The notes: generated by a model not told the origin, from the sequence alone. A DNA stretch of 64,000 nucleotides from Cyclobacteriaceae bacterium YHN15 (GCA_003797895.1 RKQB01000011.1:85226-149225); one strand, 5' to 3'; shown: positions 1-9,172, counted from the first letter of the stretch. Translations and numbers: made by a program.

Positions 1-448
1 CATTATTTCTGATCTTCCCCTTTTCATCAATAATTCTTTCAATGGCGCGAAGAAGGTCATTATTTAAGTTGACAAGACCAAGAAGCTGAAATAATTGTGG
101 GTATTCCTGTTCATGATCAAGAAAAAATTCAATACACCTACTTAATGTAAAAAGCGAAAGTTTTACCTCGTGAAATTCATCCTCATAGAGAAAGGTACCC
201 TCTATTTTGGCTTTTTCAAGGTATGGATGAATATTGGTGAAGTTGGAAGAAGGAAACAAATCTCCTGATTCTATGATTTTTTTGAATTCCTCAGTTTGGT
301 CCAAGAGCCTGCTTATAAGTTTTTGATCTTTGGAGAAACTCATTTTTTCCACGAAATCCACTCCAAGGGAACTGGTACATTCCTCTTTGATCAATTCCCT
401 GATTTTTAAAAAATTGATTTTTTCTTCCAGATTCTTTGGGTAAAGCAT
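1..448 (-). CDS. mutS2: MutS2-family protein (partial, N-terminal part only)
   Basis: Only the first ~149 residues are in the window; the gene runs off the left edge. The start is an ATG read leftward from 448. The N-terminus (MLYPKNLEEKINF...) and the following helical region, with motifs such as SSLG, FKKIIESGD and KIEGTFL, match the N-terminal core region of Bacteroidota MutS2. These are MutS-related ATPases implicated in suppressing recombination and in collided-ribosome rescue. The ATPase, KOW-like and Smr domains would lie outside the window, so the call rests on the N-terminus alone. Only 6 bases separate its start from the stop of the DUF4296 lipoprotein gene on the same strand, so the two are probably co-transcribed. 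Confidence 0.72.
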   Translation of the reverse strand, partial: MLYPKNLEEKINFLKIRELIKEECTSSLGVDFVEKMSFSKDQKLISRLLDQTEEFKKIIESGDLFPSSNFTNIHPYLEKAKIEGTFLYEDEFHEVKLSLFTLSRCIEFFLDHEQEYPQLFQLLGLVNLNNDLLRAIERIIDEKGKIRNN

Positions 449-454
449 CATGCG

Positions 455-835
455 CTAATTATTTCCTGATTTTTCAACAACATGGAGTGAATCAATTGTC
501 CGTGCATACATCCTGTCCATTTTTTTGGTGTCCTGCATGTAATATTCAAGGCTCATTCTGAAAACTGAATCAGGTATTTGATGTTTTTTGAAAACCTCTT
601 TTTCAAATAAAGGATAAAGTACACGGGAGGAATCATAATGGATGGGAAAGGTACTGACCAAACCTTCAGCCAAATGAATATCAATTAGGACCTCAACCAT
701 TTTGTCCTCATCCAAAATTCCATCCGGAAGTTTTCTCCCGCCACAAGAAAAAAGAATTGTTAAAACTGAAATAAAGATGACTGTTTTTTTCACAGGGTAA
801 AAATAAGACTTATAAATGTAATTTGTAGATTTCAC
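455..835 (-). CDS. DUF4296-type lipoprotein
   Basis: A 126-residue protein with an N-terminal hydrophobic stretch ending in a lipobox (LFSC, Cys at about residue 31), so an exported lipoprotein is predicted. The mature part contains the pattern typical of Bacteroidota DUF4296 proteins: an ILDEDKMVEVLIDIHLAEG-like segment, followed by a region in which HQIPDSVFRMSLEYY precedes the C-terminal helix. The function of the family is not known. The start is uncertain: ATG at 835 gives a rather long pre-sequence, and a GTG at about 793 (VKKTVIF...) would give a more usual signal peptide. It lies directly upstream of mutS2 on the same strand and is divergent from the DUF58 gene. Confidence 0.8.
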   Translation of the reverse strand: MKSTNYIYKSYFYPVKKTVIFISVLTILFSCGGRKLPDGILDEDKMVEVLIDIHLAEGLVSTFPIHYDSSRVLYPLFEKEVFKKHQIPDSVFRMSLEYYMQDTKKMDRMYARTIDSLHVVEKSGNN

Positions 836-968
836 CTCAATTAGAAATCCTTGATCTCTTAAAATATCTTAAATAAAGGAAGTTGGTAAAATAGAAGCGC
901 CTCCACGCAAAATTGGCTTTTTTTTATTCATTTGAGTACCTTAAATTAGGCTTCTGAATTTACACCCA

Positions 969-1847
969 ATGAACCAACTGCTCAAAAAACTTCGAAAGTA
1001 TGAGATCATGATCAGGAAAGTGGCCAATAATCACCTTCAGGGTGATTATCAATCCATTTTCAAAGGAGCAGGCCTGGAGTTTGATGACTTACGCCCTTAC
1101 CAGTATGGGGACGATATTAGAACAATCGAATGGAAGGTGTCTGCAAAAGGCCATGGAACTTTTGTTAAAACTTTCCGTGAAGATAAAGATCAGTCGGTTT
1201 ATTTCTTGTTGGATATTTCAGGATCTCAGGATATAGGAGAAAAGGGAAGAAAAAAAATTGACCTTGGAAAAGAAATTGCCGGGGTTTTGACTTTGGCTGC
1301 CATATTCGAGGGAAGTCAGGCGGGATTGATTTCTTTTTCTGATCAAAAAGAAAAAATCATTCTTCCAGGAAAAGGCCCTAAACAGGGGGTTAAAATCATT
1401 CAGGGTATATTCAATCATAAAAACACCTCCCTAAAAACAAATCTCAGGGAAATGTTCAATTTCGCACTAAACCTCATCAAAAAAAGGAGTATCATCATCG
1501 TGATCTCAGATTTTATAGATGAAGGTTATGAAAGACCATTCAAAGCACTGGCCGAAAAACATGATCTGGTCGCTATTCAGATAACTGACCCTAGAGAATC
1601 TCTTCTCCCCTCTCTTGGAATTATCCCGATTTACGACAAGGAAGAAGGGAGAACTACATGGGTTAATACAGCTTTTGGTTCATTTTCCAAAAAAATTTCG
1701 GAGACCTTTACCACCGAAAGAACTCACTTACAGGAAATCTGTAAAAAAAACCAAATCAACTACTTAAACATCAATACAAAGGAGGATATCGTATTACCTT
1801 TGATCGAATTGTTTAAGAAACGAAATAGAATGATGAAGCGTGGATAA
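969..1847 (+). CDS. DUF58-family protein of a Bat-type cluster
   Basis: A 292-residue cytoplasmic protein with the DUF58 hallmark near residues 38-70 (F..LRPYQYGDDIR.IEWKVSAK) followed by a von Willebrand A-like core (VYFLLDISGSQ, then IIIVISDFID). In Bacteroidota, DUF58 proteins sit between a MoxR ATPase and the BatA/B membrane proteins in the Bat (aerotolerance) cluster and probably act with the AAA+ ATPase in protein assembly or quality control. Here it is the first gene of a three-gene run. Its last 8 bases overlap the GTG start of the next gene. No MoxR gene lies upstream in the window, where the cluster instead meets the divergent DUF4296 gene. Confidence 0.88.
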   Translation: MNQLLKKLRKYEIMIRKVANNHLQGDYQSIFKGAGLEFDDLRPYQYGDDIRTIEWKVSAKGHGTFVKTFREDKDQSVYFLLDISGSQDIGEKGRKKIDLGKEIAGVLTLAAIFEGSQAGLISFSDQKEKIILPGKGPKQGVKIIQGIFNHKNTSLKTNLREMFNFALNLIKKRSIIIVISDFIDEGYERPFKALAEKHDLVAIQITDPRESLLPSLGIIPIYDKEEGRTTWVNTAFGSFSKKISETFTTERTHLQEICKKNQINYLNINTKEDIVLPLIELFKKRNRMMKRG

Positions 1848-2745
1848 GAAAATATATTATTTAGTTTGTTTGATCCTGTTCAATCTGGTTGGAAATGTCC
1901 TGGGACAGGAAAGAGAGGTTGAAGTAGAAGGCTATTTCCAGCAGGATTCTGCTATGATTGGGGAAAGGGTTGCCTATATTTTAAAAGCCAGATACGGAGA
2001 AGGCCATAACATAGTATTCCCCGATTCAACATTTGATTTCTCCCCATTTGTTCTTTTAGAGAAAAAAACTTTCATGTCCAGCACGACTGAAGGCATTACT
2101 TTAGATAGCGCCATTTATTATGTTTCGAATTTTTCCTTAGAACCCATAAGTTTCTTTTCTATTCCAGTTTTTGAAGTATTCAAATATGACAGCTTAATCC
2201 ACCAGCCGCTTGAAGCATCATTGGCACTCAAGCTAATAATTGACACCATACCCGATGAGCTTTCATTCAGGGATAACAATGTTTACCAACCTATAGATAC
2301 TGAATTCAATTTCCCATTACTGATTGGCCTACTCCTTTCACTTATTTTTATTGGTATTGGCATATCCTTCTTTTTTGGTAAAAGTATCAGAAGAAGATGG
2401 GAGATTTGGATGGAAAAAAGAAAATATAGGCTATTTGCCTTAAGATGGAAGAAAGCAGAGGAGGAATTTGCAGCTAAGCCTGATATGGACCATGCGGATG
2501 AACTGTTAGGGCTTTGGAAAACCTACATGGAACATTTAAAGGACAAACCTTTCAGAGAATGGACGACAATTGAGATTTCAGATTTCCTGGAAAATAAAGA
2601 GATCATCAAAGATTTCAGAGAAATAGAAATGATTATCTATGCAGGTAAGTCTGGAAAGAATATCCCCAAAGCGTGTCAAAATTTATGGAACATCTGCTCG
2701 GATACCTATCAACAAAAAATAACTGCTACTGATGACCGCAAATAG
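1840..2745 (+). CDS. Bat-cluster membrane protein with signal peptide
   Basis: A 301-residue protein beginning with GTG at 1840, overlapping the DUF58 gene by 8 bases. It has a signal-peptide-like N-terminus (to about residue 22, ending GQ). An extracytoplasmic beta-rich segment of ~140 residues follows, then one strong membrane helix near residues 163-183 (LLIGLLLSLIFIGIGISFF) and a basic, mostly helical cytoplasmic tail. Position and topology fit the BatD-like or uncharacterised membrane proteins found between DUF58 and BatA genes in Bacteroidota. The extracytoplasmic part could present a partner-binding surface to BatA. I cannot assign a biochemical role. Its end overlaps the batA start by 14 bases, implying translational coupling. 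Confidence 0.75.
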   Translation: MDKKIYYLVCLILFNLVGNVLGQEREVEVEGYFQQDSAMIGERVAYILKARYGEGHNIVFPDSTFDFSPFVLLEKKTFMSSTTEGITLDSAIYYVSNFSLEPISFFSIPVFEVFKYDSLIHQPLEASLALKLIIDTIPDELSFRDNNVYQPIDTEFNFPLLIGLLLSLIFIGIGISFFFGKSIRRRWEIWMEKRKYRLFALRWKKAEEEFAAKPDMDHADELLGLWKTYMEHLKDKPFREWTTIEISDFLENKEIIKDFREIEMIIYAGKSGKNIPKACQNLWNICSDTYQQKITATDDRK

Positions 2746-3778
2746 TATTGCTGATTTTTTTTCCTTCTATTGGTTTTATCCTGAAACTTTGAAAAGTTTT
2801 GACTGGGAAAACTTATGGGCTTTACACCTCATTTGGGCTCTTCCCCTATTATTCAGTCTACGAAAATTCATCAAATTTTTAAAAAATCCGGTTTTGGAAT
2901 TGTCACTTCCCGGCCGTATTTCCCAAAGTAACCCATGGACTTATTTACGATTGATTCCGGGTTTGTTTTTTCTTTTGGCAATGTGGATGATAGTGATTGC
3001 CTTGGCTAGACCTCAACGTACCAATGAAAGGGTTGAACAATACACTGAAGGCATTGATATTATGATTGTTCTCGATATTTCCGAATCCATGGATTTACAG
3101 GATTTCAAACCCAACAGGTTGGAAGCTGCAAAAGAAACTGCCATCGAATTCATCAATGGACGTTTTGGGGACCGAATCGGAATGGTCATATTTTCAGGTG
3201 AGGCTTACTCTTTGGCCCCTTTGACCACAGATCATGCTTTACTTTCTGATTTGGTCAAAGACATATCTTTCAATATGATGGATGCTAAAGGAACAGCTAT
3301 AGGTAGTGCACTTGCTGCTGGAACCAACCGGATGCGAGAATCAGAGTCCGCATCCAAAGTAATGATTTTGTTGAGTGATGGTGAAAATAACGCGGGAAAT
3401 GTTGATCCTGTTTTCGCTGCACAATTGGCCGCAGCTTTGGATATTAAAATTTATACCATTGCAGTCGGAAAAGATGGCATGGTACCTTATGGAGTTGACT
3501 TTTTTGGCAGGCCTCAGATGATTGAAAGCTACCTTGATGAAACCACTTTGAGGGAAATCGCTGAAATTGGAAGTGGACAGTTCTTCAGGGCATCTGACGA
3601 TAATGCTTTAGAGCAGATTTTTGACCAAATAGACAGCATGGAAAAGGCAGAAATAATTGAATCCAGGTACAGGGAAACCGTGGACTACTATAGGTCTTAT
3701 CTATTTTGGGGAATCTTGTTTTTCTTTTGCTGGTTAGGACTTAAAAGCACATTTTTCAATAATTTCTTATTGGATTAG
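2732..3778 (+). CDS. batA: BatA-like von Willebrand factor A membrane protein
   Basis: A 348-residue protein. A membrane segment near residues 70-93 is followed by a vWA domain with an intact MIDAS metal site: DISES at residues 115-119, the Thr of APLTTDH, and the Asp of LLSDGENNAGN. A second membrane helix lies near the C-terminus (SYLFWGILFFFCWLGL). This domain order is that of BatA in the Bacteroides aerotolerance cluster, where MIDAS proteins sit at the inner membrane. The gene overlaps its upstream neighbour and ends 5 bases before the stop of a convergent membrane-protein gene. The usual followers batB, batC and batD are absent here. Confidence 0.9.
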   Translation: MTANSIADFFSFYWFYPETLKSFDWENLWALHLIWALPLLFSLRKFIKFLKNPVLELSLPGRISQSNPWTYLRLIPGLFFLLAMWMIVIALARPQRTNERVEQYTEGIDIMIVLDISESMDLQDFKPNRLEAAKETAIEFINGRFGDRIGMVIFSGEAYSLAPLTTDHALLSDLVKDISFNMMDAKGTAIGSALAAGTNRMRESESASKVMILLSDGENNAGNVDPVFAAQLAAALDIKIYTIAVGKDGMVPYGVDFFGRPQMIESYLDETTLREIAEIGSGQFFRASDDNALEQIFDQIDSMEKAEIIESRYRETVDYYRSYLFWGILFFFCWLGLKSTFFNNFLLD

Positions 3779-3783
3779 TAAAG

Positions 3784-4419
3784 CTAGTCTGCTTCCACAA
3801 ATACATCTTTGGTGATATCTTCAAAAACTATGTAGGTGGCGTAAAAGGTAACCGGTACCGAAACCAATAACCCCAAACCCAAAGTTAAAATACCCAGGAG
3901 GTTAATGATCACCAAAACCAATGTAAATACCAAGAATTTCCACCATCTTACCGTTATCAGTTTTCTGCTTTCCTCTAAAGCAGTCCAAAAATCGAAACCA
4001 CCAAAAATGGCCATCAATACGGAAAATCCATAAGCAATAGCCAAATAAATTCCGGGTAATATAAAAGCAAAAATGCCTATAGCTGTAATGATTTGCCCAA
4101 TCAGCCAAATAGAAAAAACAGACCAATAATAATTGAAGCCTTTGAAAAAATCCGGATAGACCAAGGTTTCTCCTCTCGAAATCTTGTTGGCCACCAAATA
4201 AAACCCGGAATAAAAAGGTGGTGCCAGCAATAAGGCAAATAAAAAAGCCATATCCTTCAAGTATACCACAAATAGCAGCTGAATAGAAAAAATCAACATG
4301 GTATAAGCCATACTCATCAATGGCTGGTGAAGGAACATTTGCCAAGCTCTTTCAAGAATTTGCCTAATATCAAAATCGTAACCCTTGACTCTGATCGATT
4401 CTAATTTCAATTTACTCAT
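3784..4419 (-). CDS. polytopic membrane protein of unknown function
   Basis: A 211-residue, strongly hydrophobic protein with about five or six membrane helices, for example LMSMAYTMLIFSIQLLFVV near residue 35, then AFLFALLLAPPFYSGFYLV, IGQIITAIGIFAFILPGIYL and FTLVLVIINLLGILTLGLGL. The pattern of a short cytoplasmic N-terminus, paired helices and an IVFEDI C-terminal segment resembles the DUF975 or glycerophosphodiesterase-membrane-domain type of uncharacterised proteins. I do not assign a function. Its ATG overlaps the stop codon of the upstream cystathionine beta-synthase gene by four bases (ATGA arrangement), so the two are probably one transcript. A metabolic link is not evident. Confidence 0.75.
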   Translation of the reverse strand: MSKLKLESIRVKGYDFDIRQILERAWQMFLHQPLMSMAYTMLIFSIQLLFVVYLKDMAFLFALLLAPPFYSGFYLVANKISRGETLVYPDFFKGFNYYWSVFSIWLIGQIITAIGIFAFILPGIYLAIAYGFSVLMAIFGGFDFWTALEESRKLITVRWWKFLVFTLVLVIINLLGILTLGLGLLVSVPVTFYATYIVFEDITKDVFVEAD

Positions 4420-5783
4420 TTTGTGATAGCCTCCAGAATATCGTGCTTGGTGATAATATGGATCTGATGGTTATCATCCCTGACCAAAACCGCTTTTTCT
4501 TTGTCTACCATAGAGGATAAAACATCCAAAGTACTATCCAATGCAACAAATTTCATTGAGCCTTCCATTACTGAGGCCACATCTGCATCCTTTAGACCAG
4601 GATTTTCTATTATTTTACTCAATAGCTTATTATCTGTAATGCTTCCCACCACATGACCATCTTCGAGGACAGGAATCTGAGAAACACTTCTGCTGTTCAT
4701 CAATGCAATAGCATCTTTCACCTTGTCCGTTTTTTGGGAAACCGCCAGACTGTAATCTCCTTTTCTGGAAGCGATAATATCCCTGGCAGTTCCATAGGAC
4801 TTATCCTCCAAAAATCCGTGGTTCCTCATCCAGTCATCATTGTATATCTTGCCTAGGTACCTCGTCCCATGATCAGGCAAAATAATGACCATCCTGTCGC
4901 CTTCTTTTAAATACTCTTTGGCGTATTCCAAAGCCCCATGTACCGCAGAACCGCAAGACCAACCTACAAATAATCCTTCTTCCCTTGAAAGCCTTCTGGT
5001 CATAACAGCAGCATCCTTATCCGTTACTTTGATAAAATGATCAATTACCGAAAAGTCAACGTTTTTGGGAAGAATATCCTCGCCTATACCCTCTGTCAAG
5101 TATGGATAGATCTCATTTTCATCAAAAATCCCGGTTTCTTTATATTTTTTGAAAACAGAACCATAGGTGTCAATACCCACTGTAATGATATCAGGATTTT
5201 GTTCCTTAAGGTATTTCGCTGTACCGCACATAGATCCCCCTGTCCCCACACCAGCTGCATAGTGGGTGATTTTTCCCTCGGTGTCCTTCCAAATTTCAGG
5301 ACCGGTTGTTTCATAGTGGGCCAGGGAATTGGATAGGTTGTCATATTGATTGGGATAAAAGGAATTAGGAATATCCTGATTCAATTTTTTAGCCACAGAA
5401 TAGTAAGATCTGGGATCCTCTGGTGATACATTGGTGGGACAAACAATCACTTCAGCACCGACAGCTTTAAGGATATCAATTTTTTCTTTGGACTGTTTAT
5501 CGGCCATAGTAAAAATACATTTGTAACCTTTTGCAATAGCAGCCAAAGCCAGTCCCATTCCTGTATTACCACTGGTTCCTTCTATGATGGTGCCGCCAGG
5601 TTTCAAAATTCCGGCCTTTTCCGCATCATCCACCATTTTAATGGCCATACGGTCTTTCATGGAGTTGCCCGGGTTAAAATACTCCACTTTAACCAGGATT
5701 TCTCCTTTGATTCCCTTATTGACTTTATTAAGTCTTACAAGAGGTGTATTGCCAATGGTTTCAATGATGGAATTATAAATCAT
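4416..5783 (-). CDS. cystathionine beta-synthase (PLP enzyme with CBS pair)
   Basis: A 455-residue protein with two parts. Residues 1-320 form a fold-type II PLP enzyme of the cysteine synthase/cystathionine beta-synthase family. The PLP lysine is in the NSMKDRMA motif (Lys43), the substrate loop is GTSGNTG, and a GVGTGGS phosphate-binding loop is present. Residues 335-455 form a pair of CBS domains (VSQIPVLEDGHVVGSIT and a second copy), as in eukaryotic-type cystathionine beta-synthases but without their N-terminal haem region. It condenses serine or O-acetylserine with homocysteine or sulfide; which reaction dominates cannot be read from sequence. It is the first gene of a two-gene unit with the membrane protein. 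Confidence 0.9.
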   Translation of the reverse strand: MIYNSIIETIGNTPLVRLNKVNKGIKGEILVKVEYFNPGNSMKDRMAIKMVDDAEKAGILKPGGTIIEGTSGNTGMGLALAAIAKGYKCIFTMADKQSKEKIDILKAVGAEVIVCPTNVSPEDPRSYYSVAKKLNQDIPNSFYPNQYDNLSNSLAHYETTGPEIWKDTEGKITHYAAGVGTGGSMCGTAKYLKEQNPDIITVGIDTYGSVFKKYKETGIFDENEIYPYLTEGIGEDILPKNVDFSVIDHFIKVTDKDAAVMTRRLSREEGLFVGWSCGSAVHGALEYAKEYLKEGDRMVIILPDHGTRYLGKIYNDDWMRNHGFLEDKSYGTARDIIASRKGDYSLAVSQKTDKVKDAIALMNSRSVSQIPVLEDGHVVGSITDNKLLSKIIENPGLKDADVASVMEGSMKFVALDSTLDVLSSMVDKEKAVLVRDDNHQIHIITKHDILEAITK

Positions 5784-5808
5784 AACTATTTGGGTTCAAT
5801 ATTTACCG

Positions 5809-5834
5809 CAAGTTACAATTATTTTCAAAGTCAA
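5809..5834 (-). promoter_or_regulatory. candidate promoter of the cystathionine beta-synthase gene
   Basis: Read on the minus strand, TTGAC is followed after about 14 bases by TAACTTG. This resembles the Bacteroidota housekeeping promoter (TTG near -33, TAnnTTTG near -7). It would place the transcript start about 20 bases before the ATG at 5783. The -7 box deviates at one position, so the call is tentative. Confidence 0.35.
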
Positions 5835-5886
5835 GAGAATATTACTGGGCAAATCCCAAATATTATTCCGTGACATTCACTTCACA

Positions 5887-6759
5887 TTAAATCGAATTCA
5901 CAGGTATAGCATATTCATCCACCAATGCAACTGCCCCATGAATGGCTGTTTCATCCAGATCGGAAATGAGAATCTTTAAATTGGAACTGATCGAAGGATA
6001 TTTGAAAGTAGAAATATTAACTATCATGCTGTCCTTAAAAAAAGGATACGCTTTTCTTATGGAACCACCCAAAACAACTGCCTGAGGAGCCAGAACATAT
6101 AAAACATTCTTGATCAATTCACCCAAATGGTAACCGTACTCCCTGAATGCTTCCAATGCATTTTCATCTCCATCCAAAGCCTTTTTGTAAATAGCTTTAG
6201 GTTTCACCCCATATTTGGCAATGAAAAATTTGCTGCTACAATAGAATTCAAAATCCTGATCCAAGTAAGGGGCTGAACACCACTCCCCTGCTGCACAATT
6301 GAATCCACAATATAAATGGCCGTTTACAATTATGCCTGCACCTAATCCGGTACCCAAGGTTATCCCTACCACATGTCTGTATTCCTGAGCCGCCCCAAAT
6401 TTATACTCTCCCAAAGCAAAGCAATTTGCATCATTGTTTATAAATACAGGCTTACCAAATCTACTTTGAAGAAAATCCCTTAAATGTACCTTCCTGAAAG
6501 AAGGAATATTCTCAAGGTTCAGAACAATGCCATTATCAGTATCTATTAATCCTGGAATGCCAATGCCGATAGCAAAAAAATCATGGTGCAGATACTCTCC
6601 GATAAACGAAGCAATAGTTTCCAGAATAATTTCCTGACTTTCTAAAGAAGGTGTAGGAATAGTCTGGATATCCAGAAGCTTTCCATTGACCAATACACCG
6701 GCTTTGATACTGGTTCCTCCAATATCCATTCCTAAAATAGGTCGATCGGTTTTGAGCAT
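5887..6759 (-). CDS. ROK-family sugar kinase
   Basis: A 290-residue protein with the ASKHA phosphate-binding motif at the N-terminus (GMDIGGTSIKAGV). It also has the ROK core: IGIGIPGLID, FINNDANCFALGE with its catalytic Asp, and GITLGTGLGAGII. The adenosine motif VVLGGSI is near the C-terminus. ROK kinases phosphorylate glucose, N-acetylglucosamine or N-acetylmannosamine. The classical ROK zinc motif (CxCGxxGCxE) is not present; the equivalent segment reads AGEWCSAPYLDQDFEFY. Specificity is therefore open. The neighbouring NagB-like/PIG-L gene makes an amino sugar plausible. An intrinsic terminator lies between the two genes, so coupling would depend on read-through. Confidence 0.88.
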   Translation of the reverse strand: MLKTDRPILGMDIGGTSIKAGVLVNGKLLDIQTIPTPSLESQEIILETIASFIGEYLHHDFFAIGIGIPGLIDTDNGIVLNLENIPSFRKVHLRDFLQSRFGKPVFINNDANCFALGEYKFGAAQEYRHVVGITLGTGLGAGIIVNGHLYCGFNCAAGEWCSAPYLDQDFEFYCSSKFFIAKYGVKPKAIYKKALDGDENALEAFREYGYHLGELIKNVLYVLAPQAVVLGGSIRKAYPFFKDSMIVNISTFKYPSISSNLKILISDLDETAIHGAVALVDEYAIPVNSI

Positions 6760-6781
6760 ATAGATTCTAGGTTTATTGCTT

Positions 6782-6825
6782 GAAAAAAAGTAAAGAAGAA
6801 CGGGATTTTTGCATTCTTCTTTACT
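6782..6825 (-). terminator. intrinsic terminator between nagB-like and ROK genes
   Basis: On the minus strand a perfect 12-bp stem (AGTAAAGAAGAA with TTCTTCTTTACT) and a 13-base loop are followed by a run of seven T. It sits 20 bases after the stop of the 775-residue fusion gene and 23 bases before the ROK start, so it would end or attenuate transcription from the fusion gene. Confidence 0.75.
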
Positions 6826-6844
6826 TATTTGAATGAGATTAAAA

Positions 6845-9172
6845 TTATACCATACCTTCTATTGATTTTTCCAATTCTCTGGCATGTGCCAAAAACTCTT
6901 CCACATTCATGTCCTTAAAGAAAATCAACCCATGGCTGGATCTGACTTTAGCGGTTTCATGTAAGTAAAAGTAATTTTTACCAAGTAAAAGCTGAATATC
7001 ATTCAATTGATTTACCCAAATTCTTTTGGCAACAGTACTGAATTTTCCATTGTGGGAATAACTGGGAAATGAGGCATTGACCTGGCTGAGGTAACAGTTG
7101 GCAAATGAATCTTCCATCACAGACATATCCCCCAAAGAAACCGGAATGATCACATTGGCCTCATGGGGTTCAAACTTGAACCATACATTTCTATAACCAA
7201 TGATCTTCAACTTACTCAAATCCTTTTCCTCTCCCCATTGACGCACAGCTTCAGCTGTGGCCTGTAATACTTTATAATGCGTGTCAGGACCAGACCCTTC
7301 AGGATCTAAGGTCAAACTGATTTTGGTGGGGTTAACTTTCCTAAACAACTCCACTATAGGTTCGACATCCCGCTTTTTATCCGGCTGTTCTGTGAAAATG
7401 TCCCCAGTGTAAAAGCCTAGTCTCAGGTGATGCACATTTTTAACCTGAACGCCAAAGTGTGCCCAAACAAGCTCTTCCTCAAACTCTCTGATCATTCCTT
7501 TCAAAGTTTGGATTTTGGCTGGGTTCTTTTCTCCATCATAGCTATTTCGCAAGATGCTGATCACATCATTGATAGTCTCCCGGAGTTTTTGTTTGTTTTT
7601 TATCTCATAAATAGTCACCAAAGCCCTGATCACTCTGTGGCATAAACCTCTTAACCGTCCTTGTGCATCCTCGGCTGCCACCTTAGTAAGGAAATGATAG
7701 ACATCCTTATCTGTCTTCAGTTTGTATCCTACCTCAAAAAAGTCATCATAATTTACCATTTGGATCTCACCCTCATCCAATAATTTCTTGGTTTGAAGTA
7801 ATGTATCGATCACAAAAGTATTGGTCACTGCAGTAAATCCTGAGGTAAGAACTGAAAAGTGAGCTTCATTTGAATTCTCCTGTAATTGGTTAGTGATGTG
7901 GGGTAATATTCCCAAAGAAATATCATCATGATGGGGACCAGTATGAAGCAAAACTTCATTACTTTCTTTTGCTGTGCCCCTGTTGATTTTTTCCACCATA
8001 CTTTTCATCACCTGATTGACCGTGTCTTCAGACAGGTTTGGGATCAGGGAGGTGTATTTGTCATTTTTCAGGTCTTCCAGCTTGAGCCTATGACCATATT
8101 TCTTTAGCTTTTTACACAAATCCAAGACAGATCTTTCGGTTTTTTCCCAAGTCCATTCTCCGGATTTATAATAACTATCCACTGAATCGGTCAAGCGGAC
8201 TGCAGCACCTTTGGTGAGATAAAACCGCCCATTTTTTAATTTTTGCAAAGCAGTAGCAGGATACACATTGTTTAGAGGCTGTTCTAAGGAATCTTTCACA
8301 ATCTGCGCCTTGGCTTCTCCGGCAGCTATAATAATTGCAACAGCTTCAGGATTATAAGTTATAGTCTCCAGTCCTATGGTTATAACCAATCTGTTTGCAG
8401 ACACTTCAATTCCTCCTAAATCACCTGCAGCTACTGCCTGTGTTTCAAAATTGGTCTCCGTTAATCTTGTTGGTGAAAAAAGATGAGAACCTCTTGTATT
8501 GAAGGCAATATGCCCATCAGGACCTATACCTCCCAAAAAGAAGCCAATACCCCCCAAATCCCTGATTCTTTGCTCATATTCCGCACACCACTGATCAATC
8601 ATGTAAATGGAATCCTGCTGGAGCTTTTCCATCATGTTTTGAGGATCCCTGAAGCGCAAAGAAAGATCCACTTTCAGGTCTGGAAATATGTCTTTGTATT
8701 GTTTCCCATTTGCCAATGGTATTTCATCAGAATTGATCAGAATGGCATTTTCTTTACTCAGCCCAAATCCTTCAAGATAGAATTTATTTACATAGTGGAA
8801 AAAACTGTTGTTCTGTTTGGAAGAGATAGGGTAAAATTCATCAATCTGTACAAAGGTCAAATCCTTTAAAACAGGTTTCTTTGTGGTGGCAAGATTATAT
8901 TTTTCACGTATTTCTTTGCCCCTTTTGGTATCCCAGTTCTCTAATAAATATTGACTCCATTTGATGAAATACTCCGGAGTTTTTCCTGTCGGTAAACTTA
9001 TCACCCCTTTTGGATTTTCCGAAGCCCATTCCAGAAAACGGCAAGCAGTAACGAGTCCCAACTTTGGAAAGTTGTCAACAGTAAGGTAAGGGATCTTCGT
9101 GCTGATACTGGTAATACCTGATTCTTCAAGAAATGCTTTTTCTACTTCTGAAAGCGGATAATTGCTGAGCAT
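6845..9172 (-). CDS. NagB-like glucosamine-6-phosphate deaminase fused to PIG-L deacetylase
   Basis: A 775-residue, two-domain protein. Residues ~30-340 are a glucosamine-6-phosphate isomerase/deaminase domain, with FVQIDEFYPI and the GGIGPDGHIAFN active-site motif. Residues ~400-660 form a PIG-L/LmbE-type zinc deacetylase, with LLHTGPHHDDISLG carrying the His and Asp-Asp ligands. The same architecture is known from Bacteroides (for example the long NagB-like protein BT_0258). Classical NagB is only ~266 residues. The expected chemistry is N-deacetylation plus conversion of glucosamine-6-phosphate to fructose-6-phosphate and ammonia, but the substrate of the PIG-L half is not established here. 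The ROK kinase lies downstream on the same strand, beyond a terminator. Confidence 0.87.
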   Translation of the reverse strand: MLSNYPLSEVEKAFLEESGITSISTKIPYLTVDNFPKLGLVTACRFLEWASENPKGVISLPTGKTPEYFIKWSQYLLENWDTKRGKEIREKYNLATTKKPVLKDLTFVQIDEFYPISSKQNNSFFHYVNKFYLEGFGLSKENAILINSDEIPLANGKQYKDIFPDLKVDLSLRFRDPQNMMEKLQQDSIYMIDQWCAEYEQRIRDLGGIGFFLGGIGPDGHIAFNTRGSHLFSPTRLTETNFETQAVAAGDLGGIEVSANRLVITIGLETITYNPEAVAIIIAAGEAKAQIVKDSLEQPLNNVYPATALQKLKNGRFYLTKGAAVRLTDSVDSYYKSGEWTWEKTERSVLDLCKKLKKYGHRLKLEDLKNDKYTSLIPNLSEDTVNQVMKSMVEKINRGTAKESNEVLLHTGPHHDDISLGILPHITNQLQENSNEAHFSVLTSGFTAVTNTFVIDTLLQTKKLLDEGEIQMVNYDDFFEVGYKLKTDKDVYHFLTKVAAEDAQGRLRGLCHRVIRALVTIYEIKNKQKLRETINDVISILRNSYDGEKNPAKIQTLKGMIREFEEELVWAHFGVQVKNVHHLRLGFYTGDIFTEQPDKKRDVEPIVELFRKVNPTKISLTLDPEGSGPDTHYKVLQATAEAVRQWGEEKDLSKLKIIGYRNVWFKFEPHEANVIIPVSLGDMSVMEDSFANCYLSQVNASFPSYSHNGKFSTVAKRIWVNQLNDIQLLLGKNYFYLHETAKVRSSHGLIFFKDMNVEEFLAHARELEKSIEGMV

